Shown: in pieces, positions 1 to 9,367 of the stretch
Numbering within the stretch: position 1 is the first letter of the stretch
Layout of the letters: every line of letters starts with the position of its first letter
Origin: Oegoconia quadripuncta
Lineage: Eukaryota > Arthropoda > Insecta > Lepidoptera > Autostichidae
Direction of reading: 5' to 3'
Length of the DNA: 64,000 nt
Assembly (NCBI GenBank): GCA_949316235.1
Contig: OX438744.1
Coordinates: forward strand, 36,762,778-36,826,777
The notes under the pieces: generated by a model
What the model was told of the DNA's origin: nothing
What the model saw: the letters and a program-made list of their open reading frames with translations, nothing else
Database searches by the model: none
Translations under genes and position numbers: made by a program

Positions 1-315
1 AAGTTGCTGTCAGCTGGTAAAGTTGTTATAGACGCCTTGTTTTTAACCCTCGTTGTAAAGAGGGATGTTAGTATGTACCGTTAGTATGAGAGTCCAACAA
101 TTTTCGACTGAATTCGGTTATGGTTCCTAGAGGTTTGTTCGTAATCAGAAGTGGAGTCACCAACCGAAAATTGTTGGTTCCATACTAAAGGTGGTTTCGG
201 AATGGTTTACTTTGAATTTATCGAAATTTTTTTGATCGATTCCGATTACGGTTCCTTGGGGAAAGTTGTTCGTGAGTGACGTCACCAGTTAATTGGAGTT
301 ACACGAATTCAAATT
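1..315. other. No identifiable feature
   Basis: I see no gene, tRNA-like head, LINE tail or inverted repeat here. There is no long open frame on either strand. Confidence 0.5.
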
Positions 316-694
316 CAGGGTGAATTTTATTTTATTTATTTATTAGGAGCCCATACTGTCCCACTGCTGGGCAAAGGCCTCCCTCCTCTCTCTCCACGGC
401 TCTCTATTGCAGGCCTCCTCCGACCAGTTGGTTAGGAACTTATCCAACTCATCCCTCCATCTCCTTTTCGGTCCGCCGCGACGCCTTGTTTCTAATGGTG
501 GGCTCCAGGTGGTGGCGATTTTGGCCCACATATCGTCTGGCATGCGACAAACATGGCCCGCCCAGTCCCACTTCAGCTTGGCGGCCGTTGTGGCTATGTC
601 AGCAACAAGGGTCTTAGAGCGAAGTGTAGTGTTTCGGACGCGATCGGTCAGTTTAACATTTAGTACACTGCGGTCCATAGCTCCAGGGTGAATT
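316..694 (-). mobile_element. 5'-truncated RTE-type LINE copy with 11-bp TSD
   Basis: The insert (327-683) is bounded by two exact copies of CAGGGTGAATT at 316-326 and 684-694, the expected TSD. Read on the minus strand it holds the last codons of a LINE protein and then a short AAAT-rich tail (327-342). Target-primed insertion with 5' truncation explains the structure. The terminal stretch around GGCCTTTGCCCAGCAGTGGG resembles the tails of SINE-D and SINE-K elsewhere in the window. Confidence 0.85.
343..683 (-). pseudogene. C-terminal fragment of an RTE-type LINE endonuclease/reverse transcriptase
   Basis: About 113 codons are open up to a natural stop at 343-345. Recognisable pieces are a W-AGHVCRMPDDMWAK segment, a basic RRRGGPKRRWRDELDKF segment, and the end AFAQQWDSMGS. 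These occur at the extreme C-terminus of endonuclease-reverse transcriptase polyproteins that are abundant in Lepidoptera (recalled, not searched). The endonuclease and catalytic RT regions are missing because the copy is 5'-truncated. The reading frame starts at the TSD, so this is not an independent gene. Confidence 0.8.
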
Positions 695-730
695 ATATAA
701 TATTAGTATTACGTATCTATTCGAATGTCA

Positions 731-959
731 CAAATTGGTAATCTCGACCCGTTGTACTTACTATACAGTGAGAGAGCTGATAATGGAGACAGGCATTCTG
801 AAGTCATTTTTTCGGATATTATCGAAGGTCACTTATGCATAGATCATTCATCAGTATTATCACAATCACAGCCTATGGAAAACTGCGGATAAAGGAACTC
901 CTCGGTGTGGTCTGGACGAAGGCACTCCTGACCACCTTTTCTTTGAATGTCCGATTTAA
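731..959 (+). pseudogene. LINE C-terminal fragment with CCHC-like motif, frameshifted
   Basis: Near 905-955 one frame reads CGLDEGTPDHLFFECP, the cysteine/histidine motif that closes many non-LTR retrotransposon proteins (CxCG..ET.DHLFxxCP). Upstream codons (about 731-880) continue LINE-like sequence in another frame, so at least one frameshift separates them. SINE-A sequence follows directly and hides the 3' end. Family not assignable. Confidence 0.6.
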
Positions 960-1093
960 TTATAAATGAAAACACCCATAACTCGGGTATACATGTCCAT
1001 ATTCATCATACAAACATATGTCCCTAGCGGAATTCGAACCCGCGACCTTTTGGTAAAGTGGTCAGGGTTTCTAACCACTACACCAAACAGATC
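958..1093 (-). mobile_element. SINE-A, head and proximal body
   Basis: On the minus strand this begins with a tRNA-like head (about 1022-1092) containing GGTGTAGTGG and the B-box GGTTCGAAT-type motif. The body that normally carries TATGTTTGTATGATGAATAT follows. The distal tail is absent. The cloverleaf is interrupted and there is no discriminator or terminator, so this is a SINE, not a tRNA gene. Confidence 0.75.
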
Positions 1094-1136
1094 CTCCACC
1101 GGTCGTCGTTTGTATAGGCTACAAACGCGACCGTCA

Positions 1137-1262
1137 AATGACACAATGCGAAATACGACGCCGGTTTCGAAAAAAAAATTGAATTATCTATACCAATACC
1201 TTCTATTTCACTTACCTGATATATATTTTTTTCCTTTCGATAAAAAAACTCATCCGGTATAA
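1137..1262. repeat. Repeat G fragment
   Basis: Shares an A-run, a CTTCTATTTCACTTACCT segment and AAAAAACTCATCCGGTATA with copies at 49416-49755 and 51315-51890. Class unknown and no coding potential seen. Confidence 0.55.
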
Positions 1263-1973
1263 TGTAAAGATTACATAAACTAAGCTTACAAGCTGTAACT
1301 AGACAATTTAATTGCATATAAAATATACGATATATTCTCTTTCTGGGTCCTGCAGACTGCTTGCACCTCCTGAGTAGGGCCGTTTTAAAACGTCCCACTA
1401 CAGGCACATGCCTTTCTTCTACTATCCCGCAAGCAAGCGAACCCTACTGCTACACCAGTGTATAGCTTGTCTACCTGACCGTACCCATTAGCGACAACAT
1501 TTACGGCCGTTACTGAAATTATTCACTAAGTAGCAATTACGAGTGGCTGCTACTTACCAACAGCTACATATAATTCCATTGTTCTGAAGATGCCCTCATT
1601 TGCTTCAATCTAAACTTCGTTCCGTGCTTTCTTGATATAGGGTTGGCAATAAAACTACGCAAAATTTTTACGTTATAATTGTGACAATGCAATAACGCTA
1701 TGCTTTTTATTGTTAAGGAAAGCATTTATTTTGTTATTTTATATAATAGCCTAAGCATTATTGTAATAAATTAGCAAAAGTAATAAACAATTTTTTAATA
1801 GAAAGAAACTTCACAGTTTGCTCGACCACAGCCGGTCCCCTGCTGTTCATAGTTTTCCTATTCAGCTGTTTCCTTACAAGGAAACGTACACGCAGTCTCT
1901 TCTCCAGACCATGGCTGCCCCTGCGGCATCAGCTCTGCGACAAAATGTGGTCTGTATACTATCACTGCCAAAT
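1263..1973. other. Unassigned AT-rich stretch
   Basis: No domain, tRNA-like motif or clear repeat was recognised. Several short open frames occur on both strands but none is longer than chance. Confidence 0.4.
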
Positions 1974-2172
1974 CGAAGGCGACCGATTGGTGTAATGGGT
2001 AGGGACATAGCCTTCAAAACCAACGTTTGCAGGTACGAATTCTACTAGGGGTAAATGTTTGTGTGATGAATATGAACATTTATTCGACGAGTCATGGATG
2101 TTTATATAAATATTTGCGTATGTTAATTCATTATCTAGTATCCACACTCAGTTTCGGACCAGATAATTAATT
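1974..2172 (+). mobile_element. SINE-B, old degenerate copy
   Basis: Head starts GGCGACCGATTGGTGTAATG, followed by body words TAAATGTTTGTGTGATGAAT and ATGGATGTTTATATAAATAT, and ends near a TAGTATCCA segment. Many differences from the other SINE-B copies and a damaged B-box suggest greater age. Confidence 0.75.
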
Positions 2173-2949
2173 TATTTTATTCAGTTGCAATTCAATAAAT
2201 TAGATCTGCTATTGAGAATATATCTTTTGGTTCCTACTATCAAACAACAATATGGTTTGGATTCCGATTTTTTGGTTACCTGTTTTATTATTGTTTTCAG
2301 ACACATATTGCGTCAATGCCTTCCTAAACTTGGTGATATGCCAACCCTAAGTCGCGTTCGAATTTCAAATTCAAACGAGTAGGGGACGAGCGGGGGAGTT
2401 CGGAAGTAGGTACGTGCCTTCAACTTGGGCATTATATATTATGCAGTTACATATTCTATTTGGAGAAATTTTGCAGGTGGCAAAGTAAAAACTGTTGGGC
2501 TACGCCTAAGGATCAAATAGTTTTTGTAAATGCCACTACTGGCGGTTGCTCTAAGACAATAAAGTCACAATTATTGTCAAAATTTCTTAATTTCAGTACA
2601 TTGCAAAAAAAAATTTTTGATGTAGGTTTCTATCACTCAACAACTCATACATACAACACATTTATTTATGTCTATACTGTACTCATATTATCATTTACAC
2701 TAATCCAGCATTGTTTTTTTTTTATTTATGTTGCATTTGTACCTATAGTCCTCCTCGGGTAATAGCTGAAAGCCCAGGCGCCAGTCCCCACGGGCCTATT
2801 GTTGTTAATATTATTTAGCTCTTGGTTTCTACTCCAATATTTAATATTTCAACAAAAATAGAATGATAGTGATGTCAACAAAAGGTTGACTGATGAGGCT
2901 AGATGGGTGACAATGTTTTTTTTTTGTTTTTTTTAATGTCGTGCCTCTA
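2173..2949. other. Unassigned; one weak 100-codon frame
   Basis: The open frame 2460-2762 is rich in F, I, Y and T codons as expected for AT-rich noncoding DNA and matches nothing I know. T-runs near 2910-2935. Nothing else supported. Confidence 0.4.
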
Positions 2950-3140
2950 TCAGTGTTTTGTTCTTTGGACAATCTCACACACTGAGCTGTGACCCATTTG
3001 TCCTACTGCAGCACACATATGCTTTAGTTGTTCTGTACCTAGTACTTACCTTTTAAGTTCTTTTAAGAAATACTCTTTAAACTTTATGTGTGTGTGTGAT
3101 TGGAGTAACAAATAAACGATTTATCTATCTATCTATCTAC
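2950..3140 (+). mobile_element. LINE-4 3' end with (TATC)n tail
   Basis: A GTGTGTGTGTGATTGGAGTA segment, the polyadenylation-like ACAAATAAACGATTT and a TATC tandem tail (about 3121-3139) recur at 19605-19773, 33575-33733 and, inverted, 24788-24840. The shared order suggests the 3' UTR of one LINE family; its coding part is not in the window. Confidence 0.6.
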
Positions 3141-3445
3141 AAGCTTTCGTTCACTAGTACGGATGAAACGGGAAGGAAATGTTTGTTTTGTATCAGCCAA
3201 TGAGGTGTGATTGTTGGCAAGCGCTGACCAGTCGCGCATGAAAAAAGTCAAATATTTTGGAAAACAGGTGTTAAACTAAAAACCATCCCTTGTGAACTTA
3301 TTGCACTATTATATTTCGGTTTCGCAAATCTTAACAAAAGCATTAAGTATGACGTAATTGGAAGAAACGGGTGCCATTTCTAATTGAAATTTTTTTGCAG
3401 TAACTTAGTCTAGATTACAAAACAATTTGTTTCTTGGATTGTTGG

Positions 3446-3735
3446 ACTCTCCTTTTTAAAAAACGACGGGTGTTATGTCTTTCATGGCGTTGTGTGTTTG
3501 TGTGTGTGTGTATGTGTGTGGGTTCGTGTGTGTTTTCTTTGGCCGGATGTATCTCAGTAATGCAAGGTCCGATTTGAGGGTGGTTTTTTGTATTAAAAAT
3601 AATACTCGGGGATAGGTTAGCTATGTTTGATTAAAATTGGACAAGCCGTTTTGAAGATATTTAGGTTATTTAGCCAGATTTTAAGTGTATTTCGATTATG
3701 TCATCGGTTTTCAAAATACTCGGGCTAGGTGTATA
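3446..3735 (+). repeat. GT-rich dispersed repeat
   Basis: An imperfect (GT)n block at about 3489-3532 is followed by GGACGTATCTCAGTAA-like sequence (here GGATGTATCTCAGTAA). A related segment with ACGAAGGGTGTTATGTGTTT lies at 60285-60430. Probably part of a transposable element of unknown class. Confidence 0.45.
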
Positions 3736-3965
3736 TAAATAAATAAATAATAAATAAAATCTTTATTTCACTCACCACAAATGAGAATGTTACAAAAAGT
3801 TGATCTTAATAACTACATATATTACAAGCTCATTATTTGTGGGAGGCTGGTGCCTGTAAAGGATAAACCAGAATCACAGGTCACCAGGCCCCCCAGCCAC
3901 AGAAGCGGTGAGACCAACCAATTTATATATTTCCTTATGTTATACATAACAATACATAACCATTA
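3736..3965 (-). mobile_element. Probable LINE 3' end
   Basis: On the minus strand an AATAAAGATTT polyadenylation-like signal is followed by an (AAAT)n tail (3736-3758), as in other LINE 3' ends here. The upstream sequence (3760-3965) was not matched to another copy. Confidence 0.4.
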
Positions 3966-4427
3966 AATTAAGTTTTGCCAAAAAAGAGGGGAATAGGCAC
4001 CAATGTCTCTTTTACTGCATTAGGTATATCGATCTTCTTTATTTTATGAGCTTCAAAAATATTTAGCTTGTAACACAGTAGATTATGGTTCTGTTTTTCT
4101 TAATTTTCAATTAATAGTTAATACCCATATTATAGGTACATCTACCTAAACTCCATATTATTCCAAAACTCATCAACCGTTGAATCCTTAAAGGCCTAGC
4201 CGTAAAACTTGGCCGTAAAACTAATTAATTCTCCCCGCAACTTGTTATATAAGGGAAATTTTGAGAGGATCGTCTTGGCGTTCAGGTGGCGCCCCACCCA
4301 GGGTTGCCACTTCCAAGCATTAAATATCCTGATAAAATACTGTAAAAATTATTTTAGATAAGGTTGTGAGTGTGACTGATGTCACGATGGCTATTGTGTA
4401 AAGAAATAGCTGATAGAAATTTATAGG

Positions 4428-4621
4428 TTCATAGTGCGAACAGCCAAGGCATGGAACTCCCTTCCGGCGTCAGTCTTTCCTGAATCCTAAAACCTTGGTA
4501 TCTTCAAAAGCAGGGTGAATAGGCATCTACTGAGATCGCGTGATTCATTTTCGGTCACATCGTCACTTTCCATCATGTGAGATTGTGTTTAGACGCGTAT
4601 CCAGTTAATCATAAAAAAAAA
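4428..4621 (+). mobile_element. LINE-3 3' end with poly(A)
   Basis: Encodes the last codons TAKAWNSLPASVFPES then, after an in-frame stop that is specific to this copy, NLGIFKSRVNRHLL. A short 3' UTR with ATCAGGTGAGATTGTGGTC-type sequence and a poly(A) run at 4613-4621 follow. WNSLP near the C-terminus is typical of jockey/CR1-type proteins. Five other copies lie in the window. Confidence 0.75.
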
Positions 4622-4737
4622 ATTGATAGCCAGTCCCCCAAATTAGTTGACCGGAGCTTCCACCTAGGCCCCATGTGATTAATGACACTCCAACGACGTT
4701 TTATGCACGACGAGTCAACACTCGTCGTACATAAAAC
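4622..4737 (+). repeat. SINE-C tail remnant ending in a hairpin
   Basis: TAGCCAGTCCCCCAAAT near 4626 is a SINE-C word. At 4698-4715 and 4720-4737 the 18-base arms GTTTTATGCACGACGAGT and its complement (one mismatch) form a short hairpin with a 4-base loop, apparently two inverted SINE-C 3' ends. Confidence 0.55.
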
Positions 4738-4739
4738 TA

Positions 4740-4843
4740 TAACACAGCCCGCGTTTGATTATGGAGAGGTAAGCTGGCTCAGCCAGATACGTTCGCCTTT
4801 TGTATGTGTATTGTATTAGATAAATAAATAAATAAATAAATAA
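4740..4843 (+). mobile_element. LINE 3' end with (AAAT)n tail
   Basis: GTGTATTGTATTAGATAAAT leads into a six-unit AAAT tail at about 4815-4843. The rest of the family is not visible here. Confidence 0.4.
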
Positions 4844-4850
4844 TTTTGAC

Positions 4851-4950
4851 CATCCACCAATTACCTAGACCCAAACTAGGCAAAACTTGTACTATGGCTG
4901 CTAGATAACGGGTAAACATTAAAAATTTATATGTCGGAGAACGCGGCAAA
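4851..4950 (-). mobile_element. SINE-B distal body fragment
   Basis: On the minus strand the words CGTTATCTAG and AGTTTGGGTCTAG (about 4865-4912) match the distal half of SINE-B. The head is missing. Confidence 0.6.
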
Positions 4951-5061
4951 TTGCTAGAGACATCAGAAGTGGGATCAGCTCAGACAATTGCGATATGATA
5001 TCAAGCTACTAAAAGATGAACCACGGGCCCGATTATCTCAAAACTTTCAGGAGATAATCAC

Positions 5062-5218
5062 GCGTGAGGGGCATGCATGGACTCTACTCACTTTCTCAGG
5101 TTCCATGGTCATAATTGAATCTTATAATTCCTGTACTCCCAATGTACTGAAATTATAAGATTCAATTATGACCATGGAACCTGAGAAAGTGAGCAGAGTC
5201 CAGGCATGCCCCTCACGC
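5062..5218. repeat. 68-bp inverted repeat (long hairpin)
   Basis: Arms at 5062-5129 and 5151-5218 are reverse complements over 68 bases with two mismatches. The loop is 21 bases. It does not resemble the MITE termini elsewhere in the window, and homology stops abruptly at both outer ends. It could be a fold-back element, an inverted duplication or a hairpin-RNA locus; the sequence does not decide. Confidence 0.85.
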
Positions 5219-5610
5219 CATCCACTTCGGCCCTCGTGTGCTATCAATGGGATTCATCCAGACTAGTCTCCCTCGAGCTCAAATTCTGTGACCAATTTCT
5301 TATTAAGTAGCGATTCTTACAAGCGTCGGTGATAATTCATAATCAAAGTCGCTCACGCTTCTGGTCCGTCTGTTTTGACGATTGGTAGCAATATGAATAA
5401 CCATTTTCGATGTGCAGACCTAACCCTTATTCTGTTCATGTCACCGCGCCGTTTCCGGCGATATCAGCGCTGCCAGGTTTACGTGTAGCAAACCACGAAT
5501 TATGATAGTTCTTACTCGTATAGGATAAGATAACTGTTCAGATTATAAATCCGTCACTATCTACGATATATATAAACATCTATGACTTGGAAATAAATGT
5601 TTGTATTCAG

Positions 5611-5769
5611 GCCTAGTCGGATTCCAACCAGCAACCATTGGTCTCAACGGTAGGGTCTATACCTTAGAGTTAGACGAAAAGACGTCGACTGAACAAATTT
5701 TCAACGTCGTAGAGAATTTACTATCAAATCGCAACGAAAACTCCCTTTCTGAATTCCACTTATTTCAAG
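5611..5769 (+). CDS. Candidate internal exon of an unidentified host gene
   Basis: An open 159-base segment lies between an acceptor-like TTGTATTCAG (ends 5610) and a donor GTAAAT (5770). The frame leaves two bases of a split codon at the start and one at the end, so both introns are phase 1 and the exon is exactly 53 codons. The peptide includes TIGLNGRVYTLELDEKTS and SLSEFHLFQ, well balanced and unlike the F/I/Y-rich spurious frames around it. The alternating pattern NGRVYTLELDEKT...IFNVV loosely recalls a ubiquitin-like or FERM F1 fold, but this is a guess and I do not recognise the protein. No neighbouring exon was found in the window. Confidence 0.45.
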
Positions 5770-6127
5770 GTAAATATTTTGTCATCTGGTCACCCTCTCC
5801 CACCCCATGCGGTGTTACCCTGCGCTGCCCGGGGTGGTACCCCGCGAAGCGTCTCTATTTTCGCGACTCCCCGAGCGAATAAATATCGCGTTGTGTTGTA
5901 CGTATATATAGGTATTGAAAGTTATGAGGAAGTCATACCTCGGTATTGTATTGATTTTCTTTCTTGCCTTCAATGTTTATAAAGATTTGTAAAGAGTCAA
6001 CGTACTTTAGAAGTAAATTCTTTGATAACCATATAGGCTTAAATACTCAGAAATTACTCCCTTAGTCAGGCTGAGGCTGCTCAACGCCATTTAGAGTTAT
6101 TAGAGATTCGATTAATACTGCAAAGAC
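5770..6127. other. Non-coding, possible intron
   Basis: Follows the candidate exon. It holds a short GC-rich patch (about 5800-5875) with the near-palindromic GGGGTGGTACCCC. No other feature was recognised. Confidence 0.4.
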
Positions 6128-6425
6128 ACAGACAAAAATGCTTTATTTTGTAGGTACACAGGGTATTAGTAATTTTACATTTTTTAAGCTACAGCTTGTT
6201 CATAACACAATTTTCCCCTGAGAAGAACAAGCAAGAAACTCGCGGGGTTGCTTTTATAAAAACAGGTTTTTATATTACAAAAAAGTTTTTATATTTCAAT
6301 ATTAATTGTGAAATAGCGTGGCATACGATTGAACTGGTTATGTCCAGGGATGATTATCATCTAAATAGTCGGATATATTATAATATGATTTCTTTTTTTT
6401 TTTTCTGTTTTTTAGATTCAGTTCT
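6128..6425 (-). mobile_element. LINE-1 3' end
   Basis: Minus strand, from right to left: the C-terminal codons around DYLDD followed by a WT-stop-like end, a 3' UTR with TTGCTTGTTCTTCTCAGGGG, the word GTACCCTGTGTACCTACAAA, and AATAAAGCATTTTTG at the end. Of the LINE-1 copies this keeps the complete 3' UTR but little coding sequence. Confidence 0.75.
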
Positions 6426-6446
6426 CTAAAACAATATTCACACTTA

Positions 6447-6560
6447 CATCACATCAGCAGCCCATGGCTGGATGTGAAACCTCTTCCATGCCATCATTTG
6501 TATCGGTGATTTGCCCTAATCGCCATGCTGGGCAGGGGATTGGCGATTGCAGAATTTTGT
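6447..6560 (-). repeat. Degenerate RTE/SINE-type 3' tail
   Basis: CAGCCCATGGCTGGATGTG near 6456-6475 resembles the inverted form of the CCCAGCAGTGG tail shared by the RTE-type LINE, SINE-D and SINE-K. Too diverged to assign further. Confidence 0.35.
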
Positions 6561-6599
6561 AAGCCGACCAATGACGCTGCTGCCTATTACTGGTGTATT

Positions 6600-6695
6600 C
6601 TGTTACGCTCACAATCTCTTAAATCGTTTATGACACCCACGGGAAGAGATGGGTTGGTCCTATTTTACTCTGGTCGGAACCACTATTAAAGAACA
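6600..6695 (-). repeat. Repeat F fragment
   Basis: GACACCCACGGGAAGAGATG and GGGTTGGTCCTATT are diagnostic of repeat F (also 12515-12735, 18405-18620, 48610-49062, 50345-50580). Confidence 0.55.
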
Positions 6696-6729
6696 TTGAT
6701 ATAATTATTGAAAAGCCCTGACTATGAAA

Positions 6730-6790
6730 ATAAACTTTCCATCAGGTGAGATTGTGGTCAAACGCGTATACAGTTAATAATAATAAAAAA
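6730..6790 (+). mobile_element. LINE-3 3' UTR fragment
   Basis: TTTCCATCAGGTGAGATTGT and GTGGTCAAACGCGTAT then an A-rich end; the coding part is missing. Confidence 0.6.
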
Positions 6791-6844
6791 TATCATTAAG
6801 TTAAGCAAATTAACTGTGGTAAAAGTTCGAGTCTTCGAGATAAT

Positions 6845-7365
6845 AATAAATATTTCGGACGCTTAAACTAATCATCTAGTCCCAAACTAAGCAAAGCTTG
6901 TACTATGGATACTAGATAACGGATAAACATACAATATTTATATTAATGATTCGGGAATAAATAATTATACAAGCATTTACTCCTCGCGGGATTCGAACCC
7001 GTAACCGTTGGTTTCGCTTACAGGGGTTTTTTTTTATACACGACTTGACCTCAATCACACCTGATGTTAAGTGAAGATGAGGTCGAAGGTGGAAGCGTAC
7101 TGACCCGGAAACCCCAACACATTTGGGGGACTGGCTATCTTATCTCTGACCACCGGAACACAACAATGCCATTAACTTAGCGGGATAAGATGGTGGTAGC
7201 TAGCCAGGCGGACATATAAAATGCCCTACCACCAACCAAACCGAGTACTTAAACATGTACCCCGCTGGGGATCGAACTCGCGACCTCCGATTCATACACC
7301 CAATGTTGTTTACATTGAGCCACGGAGGCGGTTAAAATATCCACTACACCAATCGGTCGGCAGAA
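6845..7365 (-). mobile_element. SINE-B interrupted by SINE-C
   Basis: Body and most of the head lie at 6845-7026. The first bases of the head (ending CCACTACACCAATCGGTCGG on the plus strand) reappear at 7338-7362 after a 310-base SINE-C. The two parts join to one SINE-B, so this copy is older than the SINE-C inside it. Confidence 0.8.
7027..7336 (-). mobile_element. SINE-C, full-length copy nested in SINE-B
   Basis: Minus strand: head CCTCCGTGGCTCAATGTAAA with B-box GGTTCGATCCC, an internal block with GTTGGTGGTAGGGCATTTTA, the conserved CCAGTCCCCCAAATGTGTTG, and GGTGTGATTGAGGTCAAG before the poly(A) (T-run at 7027-7035). The tRNA-like head provides Pol III A and B boxes. This is the most numerous family in the window, with about a dozen copies. 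Confidence 0.9.
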
Positions 7366-7616
7366 ATACCTAATAAATTTTTATCAAACACGAATCATGT
7401 CTCAGACAACAGTTTTCGAGTATAAAAAAAGTTCTTTTGGGCGATATATTACAGACATAGACACTGCTTCAAACTTATACCACGGGCAAAAGAAATTTTG
7501 ACTCCCGACGATAAACGACGGATGAAACGTGTGTGTGTGGGTCTCTCTAATTCATCCGGCCGGTTGTAATGCGTGGTCCAATATGAGTGCGGTTTTTTTT
7601 ATATTAAATGCTAATT

Positions 7617-7830
7617 TATTTTTTATTTATTTATTTAACACTTTATTGTATATAAGCATACACGTCAAACAAAAACAAAAAAACAGGAGAATATTAAAAT
7701 ATACAAAAGGCGAGCTTATCTCTATAAGAGATCTCTTCCAGCAAACCTCAGTAAGGAGACAAATAGATGAGGTAACGTAAAAGTAGACAGCGAGTACACT
7801 TACAAAAACAGTAGTTATAAACATAATTTT
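7617..7830 (-). mobile_element. LINE-5 3' end
   Basis: Minus strand: GGAAGAGATCTCTTATAGAG then AAGCTCGCC, a CAATAAAGTG polyadenylation-like signal and an (AAAT)n tail (7617-7640). Related pieces lie at 30250-30370 and 34790-34905. Confidence 0.6.
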
Positions 7831-8814
7831 ATATAATTTATATAAACAAGGACCATTTTTTTACATTTTTTTAAAATTTAGTTTACAATTTTTGTGAGTT
7901 GTCCGTTTCAAAATTTGCAAAGCATTTTTCAACCTCTTGCTGGTATGAGAGCTGAAATTTGGCATATTAATGTACAATGCAATAATATAGTACCATCGAG
8001 CTGATCTGAGGATGAAGCCGGGATGTAGGGACTGGAACTCCCTGATGCCAAATGACAAGACAGTCGAATTTAGGCTAGTTTATTTTGTTGCCATGAACAC
8101 TTTCCATTACACATGACGACGAGGGTCAGAAGGTTGCCACTGGAACTCCTTAATGGACTCGTCTCTGTACCAGAATAACATGTGATAATCATGATGGAGT
8201 ATTGAAAGCTTTTTCTAAAGTATTTTTAATGTAGATCTTATTATAAGCGCCTAACGAGGCATGGAACACGTCCCGAGATCGAAGAATTCACGGCACACTG
8301 AAGGTCCCAAACAGGACATTTATCAAATAGCACACCCTCTTTCAAATTCGTTTGCACCTCACCTGAACATTCCCTTCTACGAACGTCTCAGGAACTCAAC
8401 TTAATAATAGAATAGTTGATGTTTACGTAATTTTATACGAACCTCCTCCCACCGCCTTTACTTACCCCTCCAAGTTACCCCATCAGGATTAACAAGATTC
8501 CATTAAAATTATTATGAAGGAGCAAACCTAGTGGCTATATAATTTTATACCCTTAGTTTTACTTGTCTTACAACTAAATTAGCTTCAACGTAACTACGTA
8601 TATTCAAGAACTTATATCATAAATTATAACTTTATGGTATTTATGTATTAGTTAGCTTTTACCATCTTACTTTTGAATTAGTATAAAAAAGTAAATCACA
8701 GATGGTTCTAGGGTATCGTAGGAAAAGTCTCATCATGAGGATTCTAAAAATGTGTAATACAAGTGAGATATACTATGTAGTAGACGTGCGGAGAGCTTGA
8801 AAATTGCATTGGCG
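7831..8814. other. Unassigned stretch
   Basis: A 65-codon minus-strand frame (7861-8058) lacks any motif I know. The rest is AT-rich with no recognised repeat. It may include LINE 3' UTR sequence continuing from the left, unproven. Confidence 0.35.
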
Positions 8815-8879
8815 ACCTGTTTGGTGTAGTTTTTTTTTATGCACGACGGCTTAGCATTTGACCTCAATCACATATGTTG
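8815..8879. repeat. SINE-A head stub joined to SINE-C 3' end
   Basis: CTGTTTGGTGTAG (8818-8830) is the start of SINE-A on the plus strand. It is cut by a T-run and GACCTCAATCACA, the inverted 3' end of SINE-C. Looks like a SINE-C insertion into SINE-A that was later truncated. Confidence 0.5.
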
Positions 8880-9115
8880 TAGCGACACACCTGCGGAAAG
8901 CACGGCGCCGAGGGTTCGGCTGAATGCGCTCGCAGTGTTACGTAAGTAACCTATGCCGAAACACATCAGCCGAAATTACGCGGCGTTCAGCATAGCGCCG
9001 AACCTTTCGTCTAGCGACTGTTTCCGCGAAAACGCCTAGCAAGCGACACATCACGCGACGCGTTACGCGACCGAATGTTCGGCCAGCGTAGTTGAAAGTT
9101 CAGCGCGCGCTTTCA
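8880..9115. other. CpG-rich patch in AT-rich surroundings
   Basis: About 235 bases hold more than 30 CpG dinucleotides by direct count, while flanking DNA has few. There is no open frame, tRNA or known element. Recurrent GCGACACA and GTTCGGC words suggest internal duplication. It may be an unusual transposable element or a regulatory CpG-rich segment. Confidence 0.6.
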
Positions 9116-9224
9116 AATCCAAAAAAATTGAGCTCTATCCCAATTTTACTTTGATGCTTAGGTACATGATCCGTCAAAGCTAAAAGTGTTGTATTCTGTC
9201 AGTATTAAAAAAAATAATAATATA

Positions 9225-9367
9225 ATAATTAAGCTTGTTCTTGTTTAACCATTTGTGTATACATGCTTGGGATTCCAATCTAGTTCAAATCTAAGTTAAC
9301 TTTAAGTTCTTCTCATGTACGATTGTAATCTATTTTGTGTACCAATAAATAAATTAAATTAAATTAA
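9225..9367 (+). mobile_element. LINE 3' end with TTAAA-type tail
   Basis: TTGTGTACCAATAAATAAAT then repeated TTAAA units up to the LINE-1 copy. Coding part not recognisable. Confidence 0.4.

Noticed and set aside
2460..2762. 100-codon plus-strand frame
   Set aside because: F/I/Y/T-rich as expected from AT-rich DNA, with no motif, splice context or relatives.
3489..3532. (GT)n block as a possible regulatory Z-DNA element
   Set aside because: Imperfect microsatellite within a dispersed repeat; nothing ties it to a gene.
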